A stretch of 8,318 bases of DNA from Competibacteraceae bacterium UBA6584 (GTDB taxonomy: Bacteria > Pseudomonadota > Gammaproteobacteria > Competibacterales > Competibacteraceae), in contig DJIW01000030.1 of NCBI GenBank assembly GCA_002433805.1, positions 1,123 to 9,440 on the forward strand. The letters are read 5' to 3'. Position numbers and translations under genes: made by a program. The notes under the pieces were generated by a model. That model was given only the letters and a program-made list of their open reading frames with translations. It was not told the DNA's origin and made no database searches. Every line of letters starts with the position of its first letter. The first letter of the stretch is position 1. This document shows, one piece after another, positions 1 through 5,931 of this stretch.

Positions 1-33
1 CGCCACGCTTGCCGGATAATGGCGCTAAAAATC

Positions 34-39
34 AGGAGA
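34..39 (+). promoter_or_regulatory. Shine-Dalgarno site of the alpha/beta hydrolase gene
   Basis: The sequence AGGAGA lies 7 bases before the ATG at 47, which is good spacing for a ribosome binding site. It favours the ATG at 47 over the second in-frame ATG two codons later (53). The 46 bases before the gene are otherwise too short to show a promoter or an identifiable upstream gene. Confidence 0.75.
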
Positions 40-46
40 TCGTTCC

Positions 47-898
47 ATGGCGATGACTTCCCACCGCTACCGCGCGCTGGGCCCCCACGGTTTTCACGGG
101 GTGCATTACACGGAATGGGGCGATCCCGCCAATCCCAAGGTCTTGATTTGCGTGCACGGCTTGACCCGCACCGGCCGCGATTTCGACTTTCTCGCCGCCG
201 CCTTGGAACAGGACTATCGCGTTATCTGTCCCGATGTGGTAGGCCGGGGCCAAAGCGATTGGTTGCCGGACAAACTGGACTACGGCTATCCGCTTTACGT
301 CAGCGACATGGCCATGTTGCTCGCGCGGATTGACGCACAGCGCCTGGATTGGATCGGCACCTCGATGGGTGGCCTGATCGGAATGTTTTTGGCCCGTTAC
401 CCCAACACGCCGATTCACAAATTGGTGATCAACGATGTCGGGCCTCGCATCCCCGCCGCCGGCTTGAAACGAATCGCCGATTATGTCGGACGGGTCGTCG
501 CCTGGAACAGCCTTGAGGACATGGATCGCGCGTTGCGCGTTTTTGCGGCTCCCTTCGGCCGGTTAACCGACGAGCAATGGCGGCGCATGATCGTTAACAG
601 CGCCCGCCAGTTGGAAGACGGACGCTATACCACCGCTTACGATCCGGGCATTGCCGAGACGTTCAAAAACATGGAAATCAAAGACATCGACCTGTGGTCG
701 GTCTGGGATGCGATCCGATGCCCGACCTTGCTGTTGCGCGGCGCCCATTCCGACGTGTTGGATCATCCCGACGCCATCGCCATGACCGAGCGCGGTCCCA
801 AGGCCAAACTGGTCGAGTTTCCCGGCATGGGCCACGCTCCGGCGCTGATGGCCGACGATCAAATCGCGGTAGTGCGCGACTGGTTGCTGGCCGATTGA
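47..898 (+). CDS. alpha/beta-fold hydrolase, substrate unknown
   Basis: A 283-residue single-domain hydrolase of the alpha/beta fold, probably cytoplasmic, since no signal peptide or membrane segment is visible. The oxyanion-hole motif HGLTRTG starts at residue 38. The nucleophile elbow is G-T-S-M-G-G, with Ser106 as the likely nucleophile. The acid is probably Asp236 in RGAHSDVL, and the general base His263 in GMGHAP. The cap region between about residues 135 and 215 carries most of the divergence and would set specificity. The family includes esterases, lactonases, C-C hydrolases and haloalkane dehalogenases. A Ser nucleophile rules out a dehalogenase, but the substrate cannot be read from the sequence. 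A good AGGAGA ribosome binding site precedes the ATG. The gene converges on the DMT transporter 40 bases downstream, so no operon partner is visible on its right. The fold and catalytic triad are secure; the role is not. Confidence 0.92.
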   Translation: MAMTSHRYRALGPHGFHGVHYTEWGDPANPKVLICVHGLTRTGRDFDFLAAALEQDYRVICPDVVGRGQSDWLPDKLDYGYPLYVSDMAMLLARIDAQRLDWIGTSMGGLIGMFLARYPNTPIHKLVINDVGPRIPAAGLKRIADYVGRVVAWNSLEDMDRALRVFAAPFGRLTDEQWRRMIVNSARQLEDGRYTTAYDPGIAETFKNMEIKDIDLWSVWDAIRCPTLLLRGAHSDVLDHPDAIAMTERGPKAKLVEFPGMGHAPALMADDQIAVVRDWLLAD

Positions 899-909
899 AA
901 GCGGCCTTT
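889..909 (+). terminator. possible intrinsic terminator of the hydrolase gene
   Basis: GGCCG (889-893) and CGGCC (902-906) are perfect 5-base inverted arms with an 8-base loop, followed directly by TTTG. The stem spans the stop codon of the hydrolase (896-898). The stem is short and the T-run has only three bases, so this is a weak candidate. The gene converges on the next one, where a terminator would be expected. Confidence 0.35.
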
Positions 910-938
910 GTCCACGATCGAGTGAATGCGTCGAAACC

Positions 939-1850
939 TCAAGCGGACCGCCGTCCGTAAGCTGTCGCCAGCCAGATGCCCAAAGCAATCAGCGCGATGC
1001 CGGCGGCGTGGAAAGCGTACAGCCGCTCGCCTAGAAAGATCATGGACAGCACCGCCCCAAAGGCCGGCATCAGGTGCAAAAACTGGCCGGTGCGGTTGGC
1101 CCCCAATTCGGCCACGGCCCGATTCCAGAAAATATAGGCGAGGATCGAGGGAAACAGGGCGAGATAGAGAACGGTTCCCACAGTCGCGGTATTGACCGCG
1201 ATGGTGTGGCCCTGCAGTAAATCCCAGCCGTACAGCGGCGCTAGAATCAGCGTGCCAAACAGCATGGTGGCGGCCTGAAAGTTTAAGGCTTTAAGTTCGG
1301 CCGGCCGCCAGCGCAAGCACACCGAATACAGCGCCCAACTGAGCACCGCCGCCAGCACCCACAGATCGCCGGGGTTGATTTGCCGCGCCAGCAGCGCCCG
1401 CCAATCGCCCCGAGCGACGATCACTAGCACTCCGGCCAGCGAAATCACAATGCCTGACGCCTGCCAGGCCGTCACGGTCTGGCGCAGCAACAAAAACGAC
1501 AATCCCACGATCAATACCGGCGTGATCGAGAGCATGATCAAGGCGTTGGTTGCGGTGGTCTTTTGCAATCCGATGTAGACGAAGGTGTTGAAATTGACCA
1601 CACCGAGCACGCTGAGCAGCAGCAGTATCGGCCATTGGCGGCGCAGCAGCGGGCCTTGGGCGCGTAACGAACTCCATACGAACGGCAACAACAGCGCCAG
1701 CGCCAGCGCCCACCGCCAAAACGACAGCGCAAACGGAGTAAAGACCGCGTGAACCGCCCGGCCCAATACGAAATTGCCCGACCAGAACAGCGTGGTCAGC
1801 ACCAGCAGCAGATACGGCGAGGGATGCCGAGCGGTCGAAAGCTCATTCAT
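939..1850 (-). CDS. EamA/DMT-family transporter (RhaT/YdcZ-like drug/metabolite permease)
   Basis: A 303-residue inner-membrane permease with ten predicted hydrophobic helices, at about residues 12-32, 38-58, 74-94, 101-121, 128-146, 162-178, 191-209, 222-242, 256-274 and 280-297. This is the five-plus-five duplicated EamA architecture. The first helix has the typical LFWSGNFVLGR segment of EamA repeats. The second half ends with PAFGAVLSMIFLGERL, the usual end-of-repeat signature with its conserved GE. Length and topology match the DMT superfamily (about 300 residues), whose members export amino acids, metabolites or drugs. GGAT lies 4 bases upstream of the ATG as a ribosome binding site. 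The gene is divergent from DAHP synthase across a 144-base spacer and convergent with the hydrolase. The substrate is unknown. An aromatic amino acid or precursor is a guess from the neighbour only. Confidence 0.93.
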   Translation of the reverse strand: MNELSTARHPSPYLLLVLTTLFWSGNFVLGRAVHAVFTPFALSFWRWALALALLLPFVWSSLRAQGPLLRRQWPILLLLSVLGVVNFNTFVYIGLQKTTATNALIMLSITPVLIVGLSFLLLRQTVTAWQASGIVISLAGVLVIVARGDWRALLARQINPGDLWVLAAVLSWALYSVCLRWRPAELKALNFQAATMLFGTLILAPLYGWDLLQGHTIAVNTATVGTVLYLALFPSILAYIFWNRAVAELGANRTGQFLHLMPAFGAVLSMIFLGERLYAFHAAGIALIALGIWLATAYGRRSA

Positions 1851-1994
1851 GTCGATCCAGCGCGCAAGCGATAAAGTGATCGGAGGTCATTGTACGTTTG
1901 CGACGGTTATTTTAACTTGCCAACGGGGCATGCCGAGCGTTCGCGCGGGGCGAATCCCCCGTTAAATCCCACACAACTCTTTTCGGATACCTTG
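1851..1994. promoter_or_regulatory. divergent intergenic region between the DMT transporter and DAHP synthase
   Basis: This 144-base spacer must hold the promoters of both divergent genes. On the minus strand TACAAT (1889-1894) resembles a sigma70 -10 box at a reasonable distance (about 39 bases) from the transporter ATG, but no convincing -35 accompanies it. On the plus strand TTGTAC (1890-1895) and TAACTT (1913-1918), 17 bases apart, make only a poor promoter match. Close to DAHP synthase there is a perfect 7-base inverted repeat: AACGGGG (1922-1928) and CCCCGTT (1957-1963). An internal alternative stem, CGGGG (1946-1950), competes for the same right arm. No leader peptide rich in aromatic residues with its own stop codon was recognised. 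Confidence 0.35.
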
Positions 1995-3401
1995 ATGTCT
2001 CAACCCATTCAATCTGCTCGGAGCTGCTGGTCCCCGCGCGGCTGGCGCGACCGACCGGCAGCGCAACAGCCGGTTTATGACGATGAGCTGGCGCTGGCCG
2101 AAGTGGAAGAACGGTTAGCGACTTCGTTGCCCTTGGTGTTTGCCGGGGAAATCCGCGCCTTGCGCGAACAATTGGCCGATGTCGCCGCCGGCCGGGCGTT
2201 TCTGCTTCAAGGCGGCGACTGCGCCGAGAGCTTCGCCGACTTCAACGAGCGCGCGATCACCGATACCTTTCGGGTGCTGCTGCAAATGGCGGTGGTGCTG
2301 ACCTTCGCCGCCGCCTGCCCGGTGGTCAAGGTCGGGCGGATGGCCGGTCAATTCGCCAAGCCGCGCAGCGCTCCGACCGAATCTCGCGCGGGAACCGTTC
2401 TGCCCAGCTATCGCGGCGACATCGTCAACGCGCTCGATTTTACCGCCGACGCCCGGCAGCCCGACCCGCGCCGGCAACTGCGCGCCTACGCGCAATCGGC
2501 GGCCACCTTGAACTTGCTGCGAGCGCTGGCTCAGGGCGGTTTCGCCGATTTGCACCGGGTCCAGCAATGGAACCTCGACTTCCTGCGCACCAGCCCGCAA
2601 GGCGAGCGCTATCACGATCTAGCCCACCGCATCAGCGAAACGCTGGCCTTCATGCGCGCGTGCGGGCTGGATGCCGCGACCGAACCGCAAGTGCGGCAAG
2701 TTCAGTTCTACACCTCTCACGAAGCGCTGTTGTTGGGTTACGAGCAGGCGTTGACTCGCCAAGACCCCTCGACCGACGACTGGTACGACGGTTCGGCGCA
2801 TTTCCTGTGGATCGGTGAACGCACCCGCCAACCGGACGGCGCGCACGTCGAGTTCATGCGCGGCATCGCCAACCCCATCGGCCTCAAACTGGGTCCGACC
2901 GCCGACCCCGATATGCTCGTGCGGTTGCTGGATCTCCTCAATCCCGACGACCGACCCGGCCGGCTGACCCTGATCGCGCGAATGGGCGCGGACAAGATCG
3001 AAACCGCGTTGCCCCCGCTCATTCGGATGGTCCAACGCGAGGGTCGCCAGGTGATCTGGTCGTGCGATCCGATGCACGGCAACACCAGGGAAACCGGCAA
3101 CGGCTATAAAACGCGGCCGTTCGCCCGGATTCTCGATGAGGTCCGCGCTTTCTTCGCCATCCACCGCGCCGAAGGCAGCATTCCGGGCGGGATGCATTTC
3201 GAGTTGACCGGCCAGGATGTCACCGAATGCGTGGGAGGCGCTCAAGCGATCACCGAGCAGGGGCTGGCCGACCGCTATCACACCCACTGCGACCCGCGCC
3301 TGAACGCCTCGCAAAGCCTGGAACTGGCCTTTTTGATCGCGGAAACCTTGAAGGATTATCGGCGCGCCACGGCCCCGGAATTCCCGCGCGAGCCCGCCTG
3401 A
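1995..3401 (+). CDS. aroG: class II 3-deoxy-7-phosphoheptulonate (DAHP) synthase
   Basis: Condenses phosphoenolpyruvate and erythrose 4-phosphate to DAHP, the first step of the shikimate pathway, in the cytoplasm. The 468-residue protein shows the class II signature blocks in order: WSPRGWRDRPAAQQP (12-26), LLQGGDCAESF (70-80), VKVGRMAGQFAKPRS (111-125), LPSYRGDIVN (136-145), SAATLNLLRA (168-177), IANPIGLKLGP (291-301), WSCDPMHGNT (355-364), HFELTGQDVTEC (401-412) and THCDPRLNA (430-438). The four metal ligands expected from the Mycobacterium tuberculosis enzyme are present as Cys76, His361, Glu403 and Asp433. Length and the block around 140-195 fit the long housekeeping form rather than the shorter phenazine-cluster form. 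The reading frame is open upstream to 1890, but the ATG at 1995 is preferred: it sits just before the conserved WSP motif and has a modest GGA 7 bases upstream. The name aroG follows mycobacterial use; class II enzymes are named variably. The gene overlaps the next one. Confidence 0.96.
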   Translation: MSQPIQSARSCWSPRGWRDRPAAQQPVYDDELALAEVEERLATSLPLVFAGEIRALREQLADVAAGRAFLLQGGDCAESFADFNERAITDTFRVLLQMAVVLTFAAACPVVKVGRMAGQFAKPRSAPTESRAGTVLPSYRGDIVNALDFTADARQPDPRRQLRAYAQSAATLNLLRALAQGGFADLHRVQQWNLDFLRTSPQGERYHDLAHRISETLAFMRACGLDAATEPQVRQVQFYTSHEALLLGYEQALTRQDPSTDDWYDGSAHFLWIGERTRQPDGAHVEFMRGIANPIGLKLGPTADPDMLVRLLDLLNPDDRPGRLTLIARMGADKIETALPPLIRMVQREGRQVIWSCDPMHGNTRETGNGYKTRPFARILDEVRAFFAIHRAEGSIPGGMHFELTGQDVTECVGGAQAITEQGLADRYHTHCDPRLNASQSLELAFLIAETLKDYRRATAPEFPREPA

Positions 3402-4114
3402 TGGATGGAGCGCCGCGCCTGTTGCTGGTGATGCAAGCGCCGGATGCCAGCCCCGGCCGCTGCCGTCGTCTGTTGCGTCAGCGCGGCCATCAGCTGGAGT
3501 ACTGTTATCCGCAAGCCGGCCAACCCCTGCCGGCCGGCCTGGACGGTTACGCGGGCGCGGTGGTGTTCGGCGGGCCGATGAGCGCGAACGATGACGGCGC
3601 GCTGCCGGGCATTCGGGCGCAACTCGATTGGATTCCCCAAGCGCTGGCCTCCGGCCGGCCGTTTCTGGGCATTTGCCTGGGCGCGCAACTGCTGGCGCGG
3701 GCCTTGGGCGCAACGGTCAAGCCGCACCCGCAAGGCTTGGCGGAAATCGGTTATTTCGGAGTGCGGCCGACGCCGGCGGGGCATGCCGTGTTCGACGCGC
3801 CGCTACAGGTGTATCACTGGCATCGCGAAGGTTTTGAACTGCCGGCCGGCGCGGAATTGCTGGCGAGCGGCGAGCGTTTTCCGCACCAAGCTTACCGCTA
3901 CGGCGCTAACGCTGTCGGCTTGCAATTTCATCCGGAGGTCAACCAGCGAATTCTTGAAGCGTGGCTGGTGGAGGGCGCGGCCGAACTGACCGCGCCCGGC
4001 GCGCAATCGGCCGCCGAACAACGCGACCGTCACGCACGTGACGACGCGGCGCTGGAGCGGTGGTTCGACGGTTTTCTGAACGGTTGGTTGAGTGCCGACG
4101 CCAACCGACGTTGA
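3401..4114 (+). CDS. class I glutamine amidotransferase, free-standing (GMP-synthase-like GATase1 domain)
   Basis: A 237-residue protein made of a single class I glutaminase domain. The catalytic triad is visible: Cys92 in FLGICLGAQLLARALG, His177 and Glu179 in LQFHPEV. The loop FGGPMSAND at residues 57-64 forms the expected oxyanion-side GGP motif. Such domains hydrolyse glutamine and hand ammonia to a synthetase, or act as gamma-glutamyl hydrolases. No synthetase domain is fused here and none is encoded next to it. The sequence looks like the stand-alone GMP-synthase-like group rather than TrpG/PabA, which have a GHQ nucleophile context; here it is GAQ. The start codon is chosen because its A is the last base of the DAHP synthase TGA stop (TGATG), which points to translational coupling in one operon. 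The frame is open further upstream (to 3227), but that would overlap DAHP synthase by 175 bases. The C-terminal tail from about residue 195 is Ala/Arg-rich and less conserved. The substrate is unknown. Confidence 0.93.
   Translation: MDGAPRLLLVMQAPDASPGRCRRLLRQRGHQLEYCYPQAGQPLPAGLDGYAGAVVFGGPMSANDDGALPGIRAQLDWIPQALASGRPFLGICLGAQLLARALGATVKPHPQGLAEIGYFGVRPTPAGHAVFDAPLQVYHWHREGFELPAGAELLASGERFPHQAYRYGANAVGLQFHPEVNQRILEAWLVEGAAELTAPGAQSAAEQRDRHARDDAALERWFDGFLNGWLSADANRR
4081..4107 (+). terminator. possible stem-loop at the end of the DAHP synthase/amidotransferase operon
   Basis: CGGTTGG (4081-4087) and CCAACCG (4101-4107) are perfect 7-base inverted arms around a 13-base loop. They lie inside the last codons of the amidotransferase, whose stop is at 4112-4114. 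A five-T run (4127-4131) follows only after 19 more bases, so the layout is not that of a standard intrinsic terminator. It may be chance in GC-rich coding DNA. Confidence 0.22.
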
Positions 4115-4240
4115 CCTAGCCCGCCATTTTTAAAAGGCTTCAAGCGCCATCATTTGCTCGCGCGTCGTCTTGTTTCGCCCGATTGGCGAACGCCAACGCG
4201 ATCGCAGTCGGCCTTCGATAGCCAAGCCAGCAGCCGACGG

Positions 4241-5818
4241 TTAGCTTTGGGCGAAATAATCCGCTAAAAATTCATCGAACGGTTTATCGTCCGCCGCCTC
4301 AAGGGTCTGTTGCGCCCGCAAGGACTGCTCCGCCGCTTCGTTGAAAAAGCTTAGCCGACTTTGATCCAACGGCCGCTCTTCGAAAAAGCGGCGGTGTCGT
4401 TCCGACAATTGTCGGGTGCAGCGGAAAAAATTTTCGCCGCTGGCCCGCATCTCGGCCATCATCCGGGCCGCTGGCGTCCGCTCGGGATCGGATAACACCT
4501 GTTGCTGTTCGGTCAAGGCCGCCGCATAGAGCCGGCTGGGCTCACCGTTGTCCAGCAGCTCGCAAATGGGTTGCAACAGGCTCAAAATCTCAGCCGCCCA
4601 CTCTCGCATCGGCACCGCTGGCTCCCGACGGCGGTAGAGATGCAAGTCCGGATCGCGGCCGTTCAATGCGGTGGCCATCTGATTGTCGTCGATCATCCGC
4701 CGTTCGTCCGCATCCAAAAGCGGCGATTCGTTCAACAAGCAAAACAGCAGAAACGCTTCCAGAAATCGGAGTTGGGTCGGGTTCACGCCCAGCGGATCGA
4801 GCGGGTTGATATCGACCGAGCGCAGCTCGACATAGCGCACGCCGCGCCGCTTCAACGCCAGCGCCGGTTTCTCATTGCCTTGTGGCGGCTGCTTGGGCCG
4901 CATGGAGGTGTAATATTCGTTCTCGATTTGCAGGATGTTGGCGTTGAGCTGACGATACTCGCCATCGACCTTGACGCCGATGTTGTGGTAAGGCGGCCAC
5001 GGCGTCACGGTCGCCTGGCCAAGACTGGCGATATATTCATCCAGAGAGTTGTAGCAAACGTTGACCCCGCTCTTTTTCTCGGTGCGGTTGGTGTAACCGA
5101 TGTTGCTCATCCGCAGCGAGGTGGCGTAAGGCCCGTAGCAAGTATGATCGTCATAGTCGAGCAAGGGGGTAGATTTACCGTCGAGGAAGGATTTACACAC
5201 GGCCGGCGATGCGCCAAACAAATATAAAATGAGCCAGCCGAATCGCTGTAGGTTGCGAATTAAGCCGAAGTAGCTCTCAGAGCGGAAATCACGCGGCGAA
5301 CGACGGTCCCCTTCCTGTTGTTGAAACGCCGTCCAAAATTCATCCGGCAGCGAAAAATTGAAATGGATGCCGGCGATCACCTGCATGATGCGCCCGTACC
5401 GCCACGCCAGCCCACGCCGGTAGACATGTTTCATCAAACCGAGATTGGAGCGGCCGTAGTCGGCGATGGGAATGCTCTCCTCGCCAGCGACAATGCACGG
5501 CATGCTGGCGGCCCACAACAGTTCATCACCGATATGCCGGTAAACAAAACGATGGACCTCATCCAAGAAGCGCAACGCTTCAAGCGCCGTCGGCAGCGGC
5601 GGGGTGATAAACTCCAGCAATGCTTCAGAGTAGTCGGTCGTGATATAGGGATGGGTCAACGCCGACCCCAGCACCTTGGGATGGGCGACTTGCGAAATAT
5701 AGCCGTCCGGGGCGACGCGAAGCGCCTCTCGTTCCAAACCGAGCAGACGCCCCTCTAACAACGAACGCGCATCGGAAGCCAACAGTCGGGTCAAACGCTG
5801 GTCGAGAATTGAGTACAA
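4241..5818 (-). CDS. gshA: glutamate-cysteine ligase (gamma-glutamylcysteine synthetase), E. coli type
   Basis: Joins L-glutamate and L-cysteine using ATP, the first step of glutathione synthesis in the cytoplasm. From TTG at 5818 the product is 525 residues, close to the 518 of E. coli GshA. Counting from there, matching motifs are GLEREALRV (27-35), LGSALTHPYITTDYSEALLEFITPP (50-74, with Asp62 and Glu69), AGIHFNFSLP (149-158), YLFGASPAVC (199-208), YATSLRMSNIGYTN (231-244), LQIENEYYTSMRPK (296-309) and VELRSVDINPLDPLGV (330-345). The metal and substrate residues known from E. coli (Glu27, Asp60, Glu67, His150, Glu328) have counterparts. The frame is open to 5902 but has no ATG in the N-terminal region; other possible starts are TTG 5902 and GTG 5893. 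TTG 5818 is preferred because it puts the N-terminus (YSILDQRLTRLL) in register with Pseudomonas GshA and leaves a proper divergent promoter region. Its ribosome binding site is weak (GATGAG, 9 bases upstream). The gene is divergent from the M17 aminopeptidase. Confidence 0.93.
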   Translation of the reverse strand: MYSILDQRLTRLLASDARSLLEGRLLGLEREALRVAPDGYISQVAHPKVLGSALTHPYITTDYSEALLEFITPPLPTALEALRFLDEVHRFVYRHIGDELLWAASMPCIVAGEESIPIADYGRSNLGLMKHVYRRGLAWRYGRIMQVIAGIHFNFSLPDEFWTAFQQQEGDRRSPRDFRSESYFGLIRNLQRFGWLILYLFGASPAVCKSFLDGKSTPLLDYDDHTCYGPYATSLRMSNIGYTNRTEKKSGVNVCYNSLDEYIASLGQATVTPWPPYHNIGVKVDGEYRQLNANILQIENEYYTSMRPKQPPQGNEKPALALKRRGVRYVELRSVDINPLDPLGVNPTQLRFLEAFLLFCLLNESPLLDADERRMIDDNQMATALNGRDPDLHLYRRREPAVPMREWAAEILSLLQPICELLDNGEPSRLYAAALTEQQQVLSDPERTPAARMMAEMRASGENFFRCTRQLSERHRRFFEERPLDQSRLSFFNEAAEQSLRAQQTLEAADDKPFDEFLADYFAQS

Positions 5819-5931
5819 GGTTGCGATCTCATCGATGGGCGATAAAACCCCGGAATTTTGCGCCGAACACCACCAAAAAGCACTGTACTCCACCGGCGAC
5901 AATCCAGTGCTTGATCAATGGAGAGCTTGAC
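5819..5931. promoter_or_regulatory. divergent intergenic region between gshA and the M17 aminopeptidase gene
   Basis: If gshA starts at 5818, this 113-base spacer holds the promoters of both genes. It contains a perfect 8-base inverted repeat, AAGCACTG (5878-5885) and CAGTGCTT (5905-5912), with 19 bases between the arms and 27 bases centre to centre. That could be a bipartite operator or an RNA stem-loop in the aminopeptidase leader. No good sigma70 -35/-10 pair stands out on either strand: TTGCGC (5858-5863) with CACTGT (5881-5886) at 17 bases is only a weak plus-strand candidate, and its -10 would overlap the left arm of the dyad. Confidence 0.4.
5920..5925 (+). promoter_or_regulatory. Shine-Dalgarno site of the M17 aminopeptidase gene
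   Basis: GGAGAG lies 6 bases before the ATG at 5932. This fixes the start there rather than at the upstream end of the open frame (5809), which would run back into the gshA coding region and add 41 residues without family resemblance. Confidence 0.75.

Noticed and set aside
1..19. Possible last codons of an upstream plus-strand gene ending in TAA at 17-19
   Set aside because: Five codons (reading ATLAG) are far too few to identify a gene or to tell it from chance.
944..957. CGGAC-CGCC-GTCCG hairpin at the 3' end of the DMT transporter gene
   Set aside because: It is within the coding sequence and has no T-run on either strand; a short stem like this is common in GC-rich genes.
1890..1994. 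N-terminal extension of DAHP synthase from a TTG at 1890
   Set aside because: The 35 extra residues have no resemblance to the family and would consume the spacer needed for divergent promoters; the ATG at 1995 fits the conserved N-terminus.
2619..3713. A 364-codon open frame on the minus strand, antisense to DAHP synthase and the amidotransferase
   Set aside because: It lies opposite two strongly conserved genes, has no recognisable motif and is rich in Arg, Ala, Gly and Pro, as expected for a shadow frame in GC-rich DNA.
4121..4137. GCC-A-TTTTT-AAAA-GGC palindrome in the spacer after the amidotransferase
   Set aside because: The arms leave almost no loop and include a mismatch, so it cannot fold as a normal RNA hairpin; no supporting GC stem sits directly before the T-run.
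4502..5227. A 241-codon plus-strand open frame opposite gshA
   Set aside because: It is antisense to conserved gshA blocks and has no ribosome binding site or recognisable domain.
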